Positions 44,805 to 54,533 of a stretch of 58,085 bases of DNA are shown here, in pieces. Both the position numbers and the translations under genes were made by a program. The stretch is from the NCBI GenBank assembly GCA_027575765.1, contig JANBPT010000194.1, forward strand, positions 1 to 58,085, written 5' to 3'. Position 1 is the stretch's first letter. Every line of letters starts with the position of its first letter. Source of the stretch: Tieghemiomyces parasiticus. Lineage: Eukaryota; Kickxellomycota; Dimargaritomycetes; Dimargaritales; Dimargaritaceae. The notes beneath the pieces are model-generated. The model was not told the DNA's origin. It saw nothing but the letters and a program-made list of their open reading frames with translations, and did no database searches.

Positions 44805-46976
44805 ATGCTACCCCTGCCCTTCGCACGCTACACCGTGACCACCAGCCCCGTATTCCTCCCACTCTGTCTTATTGACGGCCTCGCCCTCGCCCTCTTCGTC
44901 CTCACAACCTTCCTCCCGCTCCAGCCGGGCGCTCCTACCAACTCCTCCGCCTACCTCTACGCCGATATGCCTGTCGTGACCCATTCCGTGCCACAGCCGC
45001 CGCTGGCTATCGTGGATATGGGATCCAACGGGATCCGTCTGGGTATCTATGGCCCAACCATCCCAATGCACCCTAAGCAGGGGCTATACCTCCCCAACTT
45101 GCGCGCGTTCCCGGTCCTGTTCCGTCAGCGCGCCCCTATATCGCTGAGCAGTGAAATGGTAACCGTGGCCAGCCCGGTTGACACGGCACTGTCCGACCAT
45201 ACCCAGCCTGGGGATAGCCCTGTGGCCCGCATCATCCCCCCGGAGGCCCTGGAACGGATCGGGGACGCCTTTGGCTACTTCCGCTCCGTCTGTAAGCAGT
45301 ACCGTGCCACGACTGTCATCGTCGTGGCCACGGAGGCCACCCGCGTGGCCGCCAACCGCGCCGAGCTATTGGCTCGGATCCGCCAGGCCACTGCGGATGA
45401 TGAGGTCAGCGCAACGGAACAGTCCGACCAGCCTGAAGCAGACGCTTCCTTGGCCCGCCTCGCCTTACAGTCCATTGACGATCCGGCTGGTTGGCGGGTC
45501 CAGGTCCTCAGTCCGAGTGAGGAGAGCATGATGACCTCCTTGGGTATGCAGGCCACGTTTAAGTCCCTCCACGGCCACACGATGGACCTAGGTGGGGGTA
45601 GTATGGAGATTGGTACCGTAGCCTACGACGCCCCGTACGCCCTTGAATCGGCCGGCATTCGCAGGGAGGTCCCGGCCGCCCAAAAGGTCACCACCACGAC
45701 GGGCGGGGAATCAGACGGCGGCATCGCTTCCTTCGCCTCGTTCCCGTTCGGTGCCAATGTGCTCACCCAACAGCTGGATCGGCTGGCGGATGACGAGGCA
45801 CAACGTGACCAACTGGCGGACCGGATCCTGGCGGCAGTGCGTACCAGGGGCCCCCAGACGGCCAGCGCCCTCGATACGGAACACCGCGGGCTCTACCTTT
45901 CAGGCGGTGGTTTCCGCGCCTTGGCGTCCATTGCTATCCACGTTCGCCGCCATCCAGTGCCAATCATCCACGGCTACACCCTGACCATTGAGCAATTCCT
46001 CGACCTGGTCAAACTGCTCCGTACCGATGCCAACTACGGTTTAAAACAACTCAAGCGCATCCCGGGAATCAGCAAGCGCCGGGCCAAGATGGTTCCTGCC
46101 GTAACCTTCTTGGTGCATAGCCTGGAACCTTGGCTGCGGGCCCACGTCGACTGGGTCTATTTTTCCGAGGCCGGGGTCCAACAGGGCGTCTTGGCCACCG
46201 TACTGGCCGGCTCACCCGGGAAACCGGGCGCCCACTCGGACAACGATCACCCTACTGCCCTCTGGTCCTGGAGCCAGGACCCGCTCACCGAGACGGTACG
46301 TACTGTCCTCGCCACCACATATAACCCGGCTTGGGTTCCGCCTGCCCGGTGGATCGCCGCGGTGCAGACCACTTGGCTAGCCACCCTGGACCGGTACACC
46401 TCGCTCTTCACCGCCGCCGGATCCCCACTGACCCCGGGCGGTCGACTACTAAACGCCGTCCTGGCCGTCTCCAATCTGTGCACCACGGGTAATACGGACG
46501 TTGACGCGGTGGTTGGCCTATCCTTGTTTACCCGTTCCGTAGGCGACACCTTGCCTGTCCCGTCTCACAGCCCAGACCTGGCCGCTGCCGGAGTCGCTCT
46601 CACGCACCCGGAGCGCGCGCTCCTGTCCCTCGTGCTCTACCACCGGTACGGGGGCACCGGTGCCTCACCCGAGAACCTGAGTAATTTGGAGACCCTGGCC
46701 AGTTCGATGGCGCAGGACCTGGTGCTGGCTCCAGCTGTTAACGCTGCTGCCCGAGTCTTGGGCCGCCTCCTACATTTGGCCTACACAGTGGCCCCACTCG
46801 ATTGGTCCGTCGTGGCGGACGGTAGAGTGACACTCGAGGCGACCCGCGGTAAGAAGGGGGCGATAAAGGTCAGTTTGACTTCCCCAACCTTGTCCCATGT
46901 CATCCGGAATGATCTCGCCCAGAGGAGCCTCAAGGATCTCAATGACGAGCTCAAGAACTTGCCGAGCCTCGCCTAA
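44805..46976 (+). CDS. Ppx/GppA-family phosphatase (Rtg2-like), paralogue 1
   Basis: 723 residues, single exon; the first in-frame ATG is at 44805 (the frame extends upstream only with non-ATG codons). A hydrophobic segment at about 14-42 (FLPLCLIDGLALALFVLTTF) looks like a signal anchor or mitochondrial insertion sequence. The ASKHA-fold phosphate motifs follow: VDMGSNGIRLGIYG near 67-80, VVATEATRVAANR near 178, and MDLGGGSMEIG near 258. The conserved VYFSEAGVQQGVL is near 450. The C-terminal third is helical. The family includes exopolyphosphatases and pppGpp hydrolases; in fungi the Rtg2 group couples mitochondrial state to nitrogen metabolism. Rtg2 is normally soluble, so the N-terminal anchor is unusual. 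A close paralogue follows 930 bp downstream on the same strand. Confidence 0.88.
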   Translation: MLPLPFARYTVTTSPVFLPLCLIDGLALALFVLTTFLPLQPGAPTNSSAYLYADMPVVTHSVPQPPLAIVDMGSNGIRLGIYGPTIPMHPKQGLYLPNLRAFPVLFRQRAPISLSSEMVTVASPVDTALSDHTQPGDSPVARIIPPEALERIGDAFGYFRSVCKQYRATTVIVVATEATRVAANRAELLARIRQATADDEVSATEQSDQPEADASLARLALQSIDDPAGWRVQVLSPSEESMMTSLGMQATFKSLHGHTMDLGGGSMEIGTVAYDAPYALESAGIRREVPAAQKVTTTTGGESDGGIASFASFPFGANVLTQQLDRLADDEAQRDQLADRILAAVRTRGPQTASALDTEHRGLYLSGGGFRALASIAIHVRRHPVPIIHGYTLTIEQFLDLVKLLRTDANYGLKQLKRIPGISKRRAKMVPAVTFLVHSLEPWLRAHVDWVYFSEAGVQQGVLATVLAGSPGKPGAHSDNDHPTALWSWSQDPLTETVRTVLATTYNPAWVPPARWIAAVQTTWLATLDRYTSLFTAAGSPLTPGGRLLNAVLAVSNLCTTGNTDVDAVVGLSLFTRSVGDTLPVPSHSPDLAAAGVALTHPERALLSLVLYHRYGGTGASPENLSNLETLASSMAQDLVLAPAVNAAARVLGRLLHLAYTVAPLDWSVVADGRVTLEATRGKKGAIKVSLTSPTLSHVIRNDLAQRSLKDLNDELKNLPSLA

Positions 46977-46989
46977 GCCTACGCATTTT

Positions 46990-47040
46990 GTTTAAGGTTG
47001 ATATCTGATATTAATAGTTTTTTTTCTTAAAAAAAACAAC
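46990..47040 (+). terminator. 3' motif GTTTAAGGTTG...T8CTTA8CAAC
   Basis: Starts 14 bp after the stop codon. It shares GTTTAAG-GTTG and TTAAAAAAAACAAC with the 3' flank of asparagine synthetase; GTTG can pair with CAAC across the T/A tracts. A role in 3' end formation is inferred. Confidence 0.35.
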
Positions 47041-47906
47041 TTGTACTCGCAATACAGGCCACCGGCGTGTATTGCCCGAAATTGCTTGGTTTATGGCCCT
47101 GTTTCCGTTATGCACTGCAGATGGGGTTAATGAAGTAGCATGTCCGCCCCTACCCCCTCACTCGCAGTAATAACCGGCCCATTCACTTATCCCTTAAACC
47201 TAACCCTCATGGTACCCGTGTCCGCTGCCATATAGCTATTTTCAGATCAATGTTACTCCCTCCTGCACAAATTAACTAAGGAAGTTGAAGGGGGGGGAGG
47301 GCACCCAATACGCCCATCCATAGGGTAGTTGCTGTCAACCCTAGTATTAACTTAAAACTTTTGATTGACAGCTTCAGAAAGGGGAGTCCCTCACCAGGCG
47401 GCCACAAGGTGAAAGTATAATATTACTCTACAACAGCTAGGCTCGAGCTACAAGCTGATTCCTGCCATAGACTGGAGGTATTGAAACGGCCGATTCAAAG
47501 CGGAAAAGGAAATAGTACTATATTCTCGGCATGGTGGTGACGAGACTTCGTTGCTCAGTGACCCTCCGTGGTGGACTAGACCGAGATAGTGTACCCAGGT
47601 CTCCTGATTCCTTTGACACCCCTTTCTCCGCTTTCAATCAGCTTCGTCCCAGTCTCCCTCTCTCTCACCGATGACCAGGGCACTACACTAGGTCTCCGTC
47701 AAAGACCTGGTCTTTACACTGCCATACTGCTGACGATGACCGACTAGCTGCAGGATTGTTAAATACCGACCTCGTCGTCCCCCCTCCTGTCATCTCACCC
47801 CCTGCCGCTTCTACCGCCTACATACCTGTTCCCCGGTATTAACGCTGTCTATCTCATCTCAACGCTTCCCTAATATTGCGCAACACACCACGCCGTTTAC
47901 TTAACC
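47041..47906. other. Spacer and upstream region of paralogue 2
   Basis: No gene. The final 150 bp before the next ATG is C/T-rich, like other leaders here; no clear TATA box was found. Confidence 0.5.
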
Positions 47907-50075
47907 ATGTCCACTCAGGTTTTAACCTATACTGGTTGGGCTGGCAATACTCCTACCTTTAGGGCTCGCTATGTATTAGGCCTACTCTTGGGCCTCCTCG
48001 CCTTCACTGCTTTCGGAAAAGCCAAAGCCCTTGCACCTAGGGATAGCCCCGCACCTCTCAATGACCCTCAGCCACCGTTCGCCGTGGTGGATATGGGGTC
48101 GAACGGTATCCGTCTAGGTATCTATGGTACATCAGCGTCCCCCCACGCCGACACGTCCCTCTTCCTCAGTTTACGCGGACTACCGGTTCTTGCCAACCAA
48201 AAATCGGACATTTCTCTCAGCGAGGCTATGGCACCCCCCGGTTCGGGGGCCAAAACTAAAAAGTACGGAAAATCCAACGATGCCGGCCCGGCTGCGCTGG
48301 CACCCAAAATCATTCCCGCCGCTACGCTGGATGCGATCGCCGAGGCCTTCCGTGGGTTTCGTAAATTATGTAAGCAGCACAATGCTTCCTCGATTGTAGT
48401 AGTCGCTACCGAGGCCACCCGCGTGGCCACCAACCGCGACGAGCTGCTTGGCCGGATCCGCGATGCCACCACCGATAGTGGGCTCGGTAGCAGTGGCGCG
48501 GCGGTGACCTCCATACCGTCATCATCCGATCCCACCGAGATTACCTCGCCCAACCAACTACACTTCCAATCGTTGGATGATCCAGCGGGCTGGCAAGTGC
48601 GCTTACTTAGTACGAGCATAGAGAGCCACATGACCACGTTAGGCACCCAGACCTCCTACTCCAGCGTTAATGGGTACGTGATGGACATGGGCGGCGGCAG
48701 TATCGAGGTCTCCTCGGTCACCTACGATGCGCCCTACATTGTGGGGGAGTCCGTTTCGGCCACCACTGTCACTAGCGGTGGGTTTGCGGCGTACCCGTAC
48801 GGCGCCAATGTGCTTACCCAGCGGTTGGATGGTCTCGACGCTGCGGCCCGGACCCAGCTGGCTGCCGAGATTCTCGCGACCGTCAGCCAGATCACGGCCA
48901 GCCCGTCCCCCAACGCCACTTCGACCGCACCAGGCAATGCGGCCCCCCAGAGCCTATATTTGACCGGCGGTGGGTTCCGCTCCTTGGCCACCATCTCCAT
49001 GTTCCTCACGAGCTACCCCATGTCGGTACTCCACGGCTACCGTCTAGACCTCCATCAGTTCCTCGACCTCACCACCCGGCTCCTCACCGACGAAGCCCTC
49101 GCCCCCAACAAGCTCAAGGAGATCGACGGCATCAGTAAAACCCGCTCCCGCACCGTCGCATCTGTGGCTTTCCTAGTCCAGAGTCTCCGTCCGTGGCTGA
49201 CGGCCCACGTCGACACCGTGTATTTTTCAGAGGCCGGGGTTCAACAGGGTGTCCTGGCCACGGTGCTCACCGGATCTCCAGCTTTGCCCGGTCCGGCCCA
49301 GGACGTAGCCCCCGGTCGTCCGAGTCTATTTTCGTGGCAACAGGACCCTCTAATGGAGACCATCCGGATGATTAGGGCGACCAAGCGCGCCGTGGATCAG
49401 GACCCGACGGAGGCCTGGCAGGCGGCCGTGCTTAACACCTGGCTGGCTACCTTAGACCGGAATATCACCGTACTTGACGTGGGTTCCCCCTGGGCCTGGG
49501 GTGGTCGGCTCCTAAATGCCACCCTGGCCGTGTCCAACCTATGCACGGGCAGTTCTGTAGGTGGTACTGATAAAAGCCGCCGCGGTATTGATAGTGACAG
49601 TGAGGCTGTCATGGCGCTTGGCCTCTTCACTCAGGTTGCTGAGGAAAAGAAGGACAATACTACGTCGGCCTCGGCCGGCTCCCCTTTGCCATCACCGTAC
49701 CCCGTACTAACCGGCCCGGGCGTTGCTCTCACTCACCCTGAACGCGCCCTCCTGGCGATGGCCCTCTACTACCGGTACGGTGGTTCTGAGACTTCACAAG
49801 TCAGCGGTTTCGAAAACATCGCCGGGTTGCCAAGTTCGGTGAAAACTGCCCGAGTGGTCGGTCGCCTCCTCCATCTCGTTTACACCATATCCCCGAACGA
49901 CTGGAGTGTCGTGGCCGACGGTAAGGTCCAGATCAGCGTCGTAGCTATGGATCAGCTCGGGACTAAGCTGGCCTTAAGCTCACCGTCGGATCCCAACCTC
50001 ACTGGTGACGGCTTGGTCCAGACAAGTCTGAGTGCCCTGATGGCCGAGTTGGTAGGGTTGAGGCCGCGCTCCTAA
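47907..50075 (+). CDS. Ppx/GppA-family phosphatase (Rtg2-like), paralogue 2
   Basis: 722 residues, single exon, ATG at 47907. A hydrophobic stretch at about 22-36 (YVLGLLLGLLAFTAFGK) near the N-terminus could be a signal anchor or mitochondrial targeting region. The motifs line up with paralogue 1: VDMGSNGIRLGIYG near 60, VVVATEATRVATNR near 165, MDMGGGSIEV near 257, and VYFSEAGVQQGVLATVL near 437. By eye the two are roughly half identical across their length, so the duplication is not recent. Function as for paralogue 1: hydrolysis of polyphosphate or phosphorylated nucleotides, or a regulatory Rtg2-like role, cannot be separated from sequence alone. A CT microsatellite lies just after the stop. 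Confidence 0.88.
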   Translation: MSTQVLTYTGWAGNTPTFRARYVLGLLLGLLAFTAFGKAKALAPRDSPAPLNDPQPPFAVVDMGSNGIRLGIYGTSASPHADTSLFLSLRGLPVLANQKSDISLSEAMAPPGSGAKTKKYGKSNDAGPAALAPKIIPAATLDAIAEAFRGFRKLCKQHNASSIVVVATEATRVATNRDELLGRIRDATTDSGLGSSGAAVTSIPSSSDPTEITSPNQLHFQSLDDPAGWQVRLLSTSIESHMTTLGTQTSYSSVNGYVMDMGGGSIEVSSVTYDAPYIVGESVSATTVTSGGFAAYPYGANVLTQRLDGLDAAARTQLAAEILATVSQITASPSPNATSTAPGNAAPQSLYLTGGGFRSLATISMFLTSYPMSVLHGYRLDLHQFLDLTTRLLTDEALAPNKLKEIDGISKTRSRTVASVAFLVQSLRPWLTAHVDTVYFSEAGVQQGVLATVLTGSPALPGPAQDVAPGRPSLFSWQQDPLMETIRMIRATKRAVDQDPTEAWQAAVLNTWLATLDRNITVLDVGSPWAWGGRLLNATLAVSNLCTGSSVGGTDKSRRGIDSDSEAVMALGLFTQVAEEKKDNTTSASAGSPLPSPYPVLTGPGVALTHPERALLAMALYYRYGGSETSQVSGFENIAGLPSSVKTARVVGRLLHLVYTISPNDWSVVADGKVQISVVAMDQLGTKLALSSPSDPNLTGDGLVQTSLSALMAELVGLRPRS

Positions 50076-50364
50076 CCACCGGCCTTCTCTCAATCTTTCT
50101 CTCTCTCTCTCTTTCTTCGAAGCGGCTTGCTTACCTTTTCTAATCTCATATCGACCTTGCATTCAATCATGTATGATCTTCTTTTTTTTATCAACCAAGA
50201 GCACTAGTGTGCCCACATTAGTTGCAACATTGTAACATGATCACATTTTAATATTAAGCCAGGGCATGTGCATTGAAGAAGGCAGGGTAGCGGATGAGAG
50301 AATGTAGCAATGCGACGGGAGCGAGCTATGCAATTTATTGGATTTAATTCGGCCTTGCAAAAGG
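50076..50364. other. Convergent 3' spacer with CT repeat
   Basis: A CT-rich run near 50097-50118 lies between the plus-strand paralogue 2 and the minus-strand PXR1 gene. No gene is seen. Confidence 0.6.
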
Positions 50365-51937
50365 TCAGGACGAACCGCCCCCTAGCATGGGCATAAACTC
50401 CGCGGTCATACCGGAGGCTTCGGTGGAACTGGCCACGTAGCGTTTGCTGAGGTAGGCTGCAATATGCGGGTTGGTAGCCTTGGCAAAGTAGTCCTCGGTG
50501 CTAAGCAAGCTCTTAATCTCCTTCGTCGTGCCGTCGCTGGAGGAAACCACGACGGACTCTGCCGTGGTGGTGGACACGCTGACGGTTGTCTTGGCGGCAG
50601 TAGCCGATGATGACTGTGGAGACCAAAGTGAGGATACGGGTGGTGAAATAAAAATAACATTAGACAGGTCATGGCCGTTAGGACTCCAATGATAAGGGAG
50701 GGGTGGTGGCTCAGGATAGAAATTCGAAAGCCTACGGATAAAGATCCAGGCACCATGTGGCACGGAATACTGGCGCCACCTACTTACCTTGGCAGTTATG
50801 GTGCTCCCCTTGATACCGAGGATCTCGTTCAAGCTGGCCGTACTCTGGGTGCTCATCCGCTTCTGCCGCAGGAATTTGGCACGGTGCCTATAAACGATGT
50901 GACGGTGGTAGTCGGGTTGAAGTATGATGGACCGGTGAATGGTGTTAGCACAGGATCGGCCGCCGGGTAAAAGGGCCGACTGGTGGGATGGACTCAGCTT
51001 CGGTCATTCGCGGCCCAACTCCCTGCACAGGACATTGGGTTATGACTTACGTTACCCGCATAGGCCGGATGGGTGCTGGGGCGCTGACCTCGGCCATTAC
51101 CACTTCGACAGCTGGTATCGCTGTCACCTCCTTCGCTTTAGAAGACTCCGTCTTGGACTTCTTGTCCTTCCGCTTGCTCTTTTTGTCATCTTTGTCCTTT
51201 TTCTCCTTCTTGTCCTTTTTGATTTTTTTCTCCTTGGCCTCCTTTTTGCTCTTCTTGGACCGCTTTTTGTCGGTGCTGTCGCCCTCACTGGCCTCGGCGC
51301 TGGAAGCTACGTCGCTATCGGCCGGATCGTCCCGGCTACGCTTCTTGGCCTTTTTGGATGATTTTTTCTTGCGAGTAGGTGCCTCCTCCGCGGCACTCGA
51401 CTCGGTGGTACTGTGGGTAATGGTGGCTGTGTCAGTGGGCGTACCAGCTTGGGAGTTCAGTCGCTCGAGCAGAGCTGAAAACCCCGTGGCGGTCTCAAGC
51501 CAGTTTTCGGCTGTGTTGATGTCGGCCCCGACGCCAAGCGCCCCGGCGTTCTTGCGAAGGGTGAGGTTCTTGGTAATGCCATCCTGCTTAGCGCCCAATC
51601 CCTTGCCGTCCTGCCAGCCCATCTTTTCCAGGAGGCGGAAGCCGAAGCGGGTTTTATCTGAGAGGAAAAGTGACCCGCAAGTGAGACGGGCGAGTTAAGG
51701 GGATACCAGACGGGGGGGGGGGGTTCTACAGTTAGCAGGTTAACCAAGTCACGCTGCCTTCGCCAGCAGCATCTCGGAAAATGCTCGTCTTCTCCACAAC
51801 ATGGGATGTCCTAGGTTGGCTGCTGAGGAAAGGCCAGTATAGCTTCACCGTCGCCAACGGTACCTACCTTTGCTCCAGCTCAAATTGTTCGGGTCAGCCG
51901 ATATGATTGACTTCTTCTTGCGCTCCGCGAGACCCAT
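50365..51937 (-). CDS. PXR1: Pxr1/PINX1-type G-patch protein, 4 exons
   Basis: Exons 51937-51868, 51657-51051, 50887-50788 and 50613-50365 join in phase to 341 residues. Donors are GTAGGTA, GTAAGTC, GTAAGTA; acceptors CTCAG, TTATAG, CCACAG; a TGCTAAC branch-like sequence lies in intron 2. The N-terminus MGLAERKKKSIISADPNN and the G-patch (about 25-70, FGFRLLEKMGWQDGKGLG) are typical of Pxr1/PINX1. A long Lys-rich tract of KKxK type covers about 120-195. The joined block HRAKFLRQKRMSTQ...LNEILGIKG matches the conserved C-terminal motif of the family and supports the intron 2 acceptor. The family acts in the nucleolus in rRNA/snoRNA maturation as a helicase cofactor and inhibits telomerase. Splice sites are inferred without transcripts. 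Confidence 0.92.
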
Positions 51938-53076
51938 GGTGACGGCGATTGGAATGGTTGTCGGAGGCTATAGAATATGGGGATATAAGCGGGTACGCAA
52001 TGCAAACAACCGATTCATAGGCGTCAGAGTGAAAGAACACAAGGCGGATCGCAAAACTAGAGCCGTCAACCACCGTGGTTGCTTCGCATGTGCCCTGCCC
52101 ATTGGCAGATTATTGCAGTATAAAAGTTGGCTATTTTGCGGCTTGGCTGGTCTCCGCGGTCAGGGCTAAAAAAAAAAAAAAGGTGAGTGGTGGGATAAGG
52201 GCGGGATATTATTTTTTTATTGGCAGGGATTGTGACCACACTTTTCCCAGCAGGCACCCAAAGTTTGGTGGCCTTACTTAGGATACCGTTACGGTGAGAA
52301 GGGGGGGGGTTAGTAGGCCCTATCAATTCTCTGAAACCCTTACCAGTTTATTTACAACACAGACGTCCTTAGAGAGTGTTAGACACCCAAGTATTTAATG
52401 AACCTTGTCGAATAAGGGGCACTAACTAGGTACTATCCCACTGCAGGGCGAGAACTCAGATCACCATCAGATATTTTTTGAGGCACCTGGCCTCTTAACT
52501 GCCCCCCCCCTAATGCGCCCTTCAAGACAGCAGCTCCGAGGAAGAACGTGGGGGGGGGGGGAGAAGGCCTGTTCATCTCCGCCCCTTATTATTCAGTATA
52601 CCCCACCTGAGGCCCCTGTCCAACCCTTATTCTCGAGGATGTTCTAAAGCAGGGCAAAGTGCGAGCGAAGGGACCTGAGACCATCCGTGCGCGCTAGCCC
52701 ATACGTGTCCCATACAGGCTACCACCCCGAGCTGGGGGCTACTGTCAACGCCAACCGGGAGAGGAGGGGCTAATTACCAGACTACCGAGACTCCAGGGCT
52801 TGCACCACGCTTTTCCTTCCATATCCCACCTTTTGTACGAGCCTTTACTCCCTCCTATCCACCGTGCTTTTGTAGCGCCCACTAGTGCTATCCTCTTGCT
52901 AGCGTAGCACTATTACCGCCCTCCGCCATCTACCGCCACCCTCCAGCCTTCCCATCGGCATTCGACCCACCTTGGTCCGCTTTCATTCGTCCCTGCGACG
53001 CTTCCCCGAACCGACCGCCTGAACCTCTCAAACCCCAGCCTTCCAAACTATCCTGCCCCGCAACTAGCAGTTCACC
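51938..53076. other. Divergent spacer between PXR1 and the Yippee gene
   Basis: TATAAAAG at 52119-52126 (plus), preceded by CCATTGG, is a good core-promoter candidate but lies about 950 bp from the Yippee ATG. G12 near 52549, C9 near 52502 and A13 near 52169 are present. The last 250 bp before the ATG is C/T-rich. No other gene is supported. Confidence 0.5.
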
Positions 53077-54055
53077 ATGGGCCGGGTGTTCCAAAAGTAT
53101 CTCAACGACCCCAAGGTGTACGCCTGTGCAGCCTGCAATGCGCACTTGGCTTCGGCCGACGACATGGTGTCACAGGTGAGCATTCGCGCTGACCTGTCCG
53201 TTCGCTACACTGCTGAGGCCTGGACGGGAATGACGTGGAAAATACTAATAATGCGGGGCTGGGAAGTCACTAGTGCACTTCTCGAGAACTAAACCGCCCA
53301 TGTAGAGTCGACACTTTTCACAGGCCTTTCTAATACATGCTTTCATCTCCCTCCTCCCGCACACGTGCTTAGTCCATTGGTCAAGGTCTCCGTGGACTCC
53401 ACTGCCAGTCCTACCTGTTTCAAAATATGTAAGTAGCAAGCCTTCGGAACCACCGATGCTGGCGACACGGGTAAGGGAAGCGGTGCCTTAACTTAATCGC
53501 TCCCCCCTCCTCACACACTCATTCGCTACGTCACGAGCACATTGTTAGAATCAACGCCGAGGCGGGAAAGCCTGAGGACCGCCTGCTGGTCACAGGACTG
53601 CATACTGTGGCAGACCTGGCGTGCAGCAGCTGTGACACGATTGTCGGATGGCAATACGTAAGTTGGTTCACTGAGACATTGGGTTTAGGTCGGTAGTGTC
53701 AAGCCACGGGGGCTAGGGATAAAATATGTATATATTTATATATACAGAAGCCTTTCTATTTTCAGGGACGGTGCCGCTCTGCCAATATTTTTATCGGTCC
53801 AGAACAGATTCCGGTTGTGGGTGGTAACTACCGACACACTAACAGCTGCGCAACTCGGCCGCCACCCCGATTCGCAACGCTCCTCACCGTCGCCCTATGG
53901 AAATCTGTCGTCAGATTAAGGCCCATGAGCGAAGCCAGGCTTATAAAGATGGCCGCTGTATCCTCGAGAGGGGACGTCTGGTAAAGGATACCCATCCCAT
54001 TCGGTACCCATACCGTCATCGTCCAAAGCGGACGGTTACTGACTTCTACCGGTGA
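53077..54055 (+). CDS. Yippee-family zinc-binding protein (Moh1/YPEL-like), 4 exons
   Basis: Exons 53077-53175, 53373-53428, 53549-53657 and 53915-54055 join in phase to 134 residues. Donors are GTGAGC, GTAAGT and GTAAGT; acceptors GCTTAG, TGTTAG and CGTCAG. MGRVFQKYL is the classic start of the family. The zinc-binding pairs are Cys17/Cys20 (YACAACNAHLA) and Cys77/Cys80 (LACSSC), with the signature LLVTGLHTVADLACSSC and GWQY then SQAYKDGRCILERG. Yippee proteins have a beta-tent fold like the cereblon thalidomide-binding domain; molecular roles are poorly known. The TGA stop overlaps a GTGAGC that could be a donor, so a further 3' exon is possible. The gene is convergent with the WDR53-like gene. 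Confidence 0.92.
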
Positions 54056-54533
54056 GCGTGCCCATATTTTCATATCCCAGCACTGCCCCACTGCCCTGCA
54101 GGCTGCTAAATATTGATGTATAGCCCACGAGGGCTAAACGTTATGTGTATATGTAACTATGCCAAGTTCTCACTGGTTTATCTGATTGGGATAGCCACGG
54201 GCCCCGCCGTCTCATACCCAATGATCCAAATAAATAGGACAGCTGTAGGCGGGTATGTGTTCTCCATGCAACGAGGCTAAATATAAACCCAGGAAAAAAT
54301 GCTGATTAGCATGTGGTTTTTAGACTCGATGTTTAGGTTAGCGGGTTGGTACGTGGGCCTCTGCAGCTCCCCCCCCCCAGTTCCGGCATTCGTTGGTCAG
54401 AAACCGACTTTCCCGGTACTATCCGGTTATATATCCCGTTATTACAACCCCACCAGGCTCTCATCCGGGCCAAATTATATCTTGAAGGCGTATGTCGCAC
54501 CCAAACGGGCATTTCTCGTCACGCAGCAAGCAG
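54056..54533. other. Convergent 3' spacer
   Basis: No gene. An AAATAAATAGG near 54228 could serve Yippee 3' end formation. C10 tract near 54369. Confidence 0.5.
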
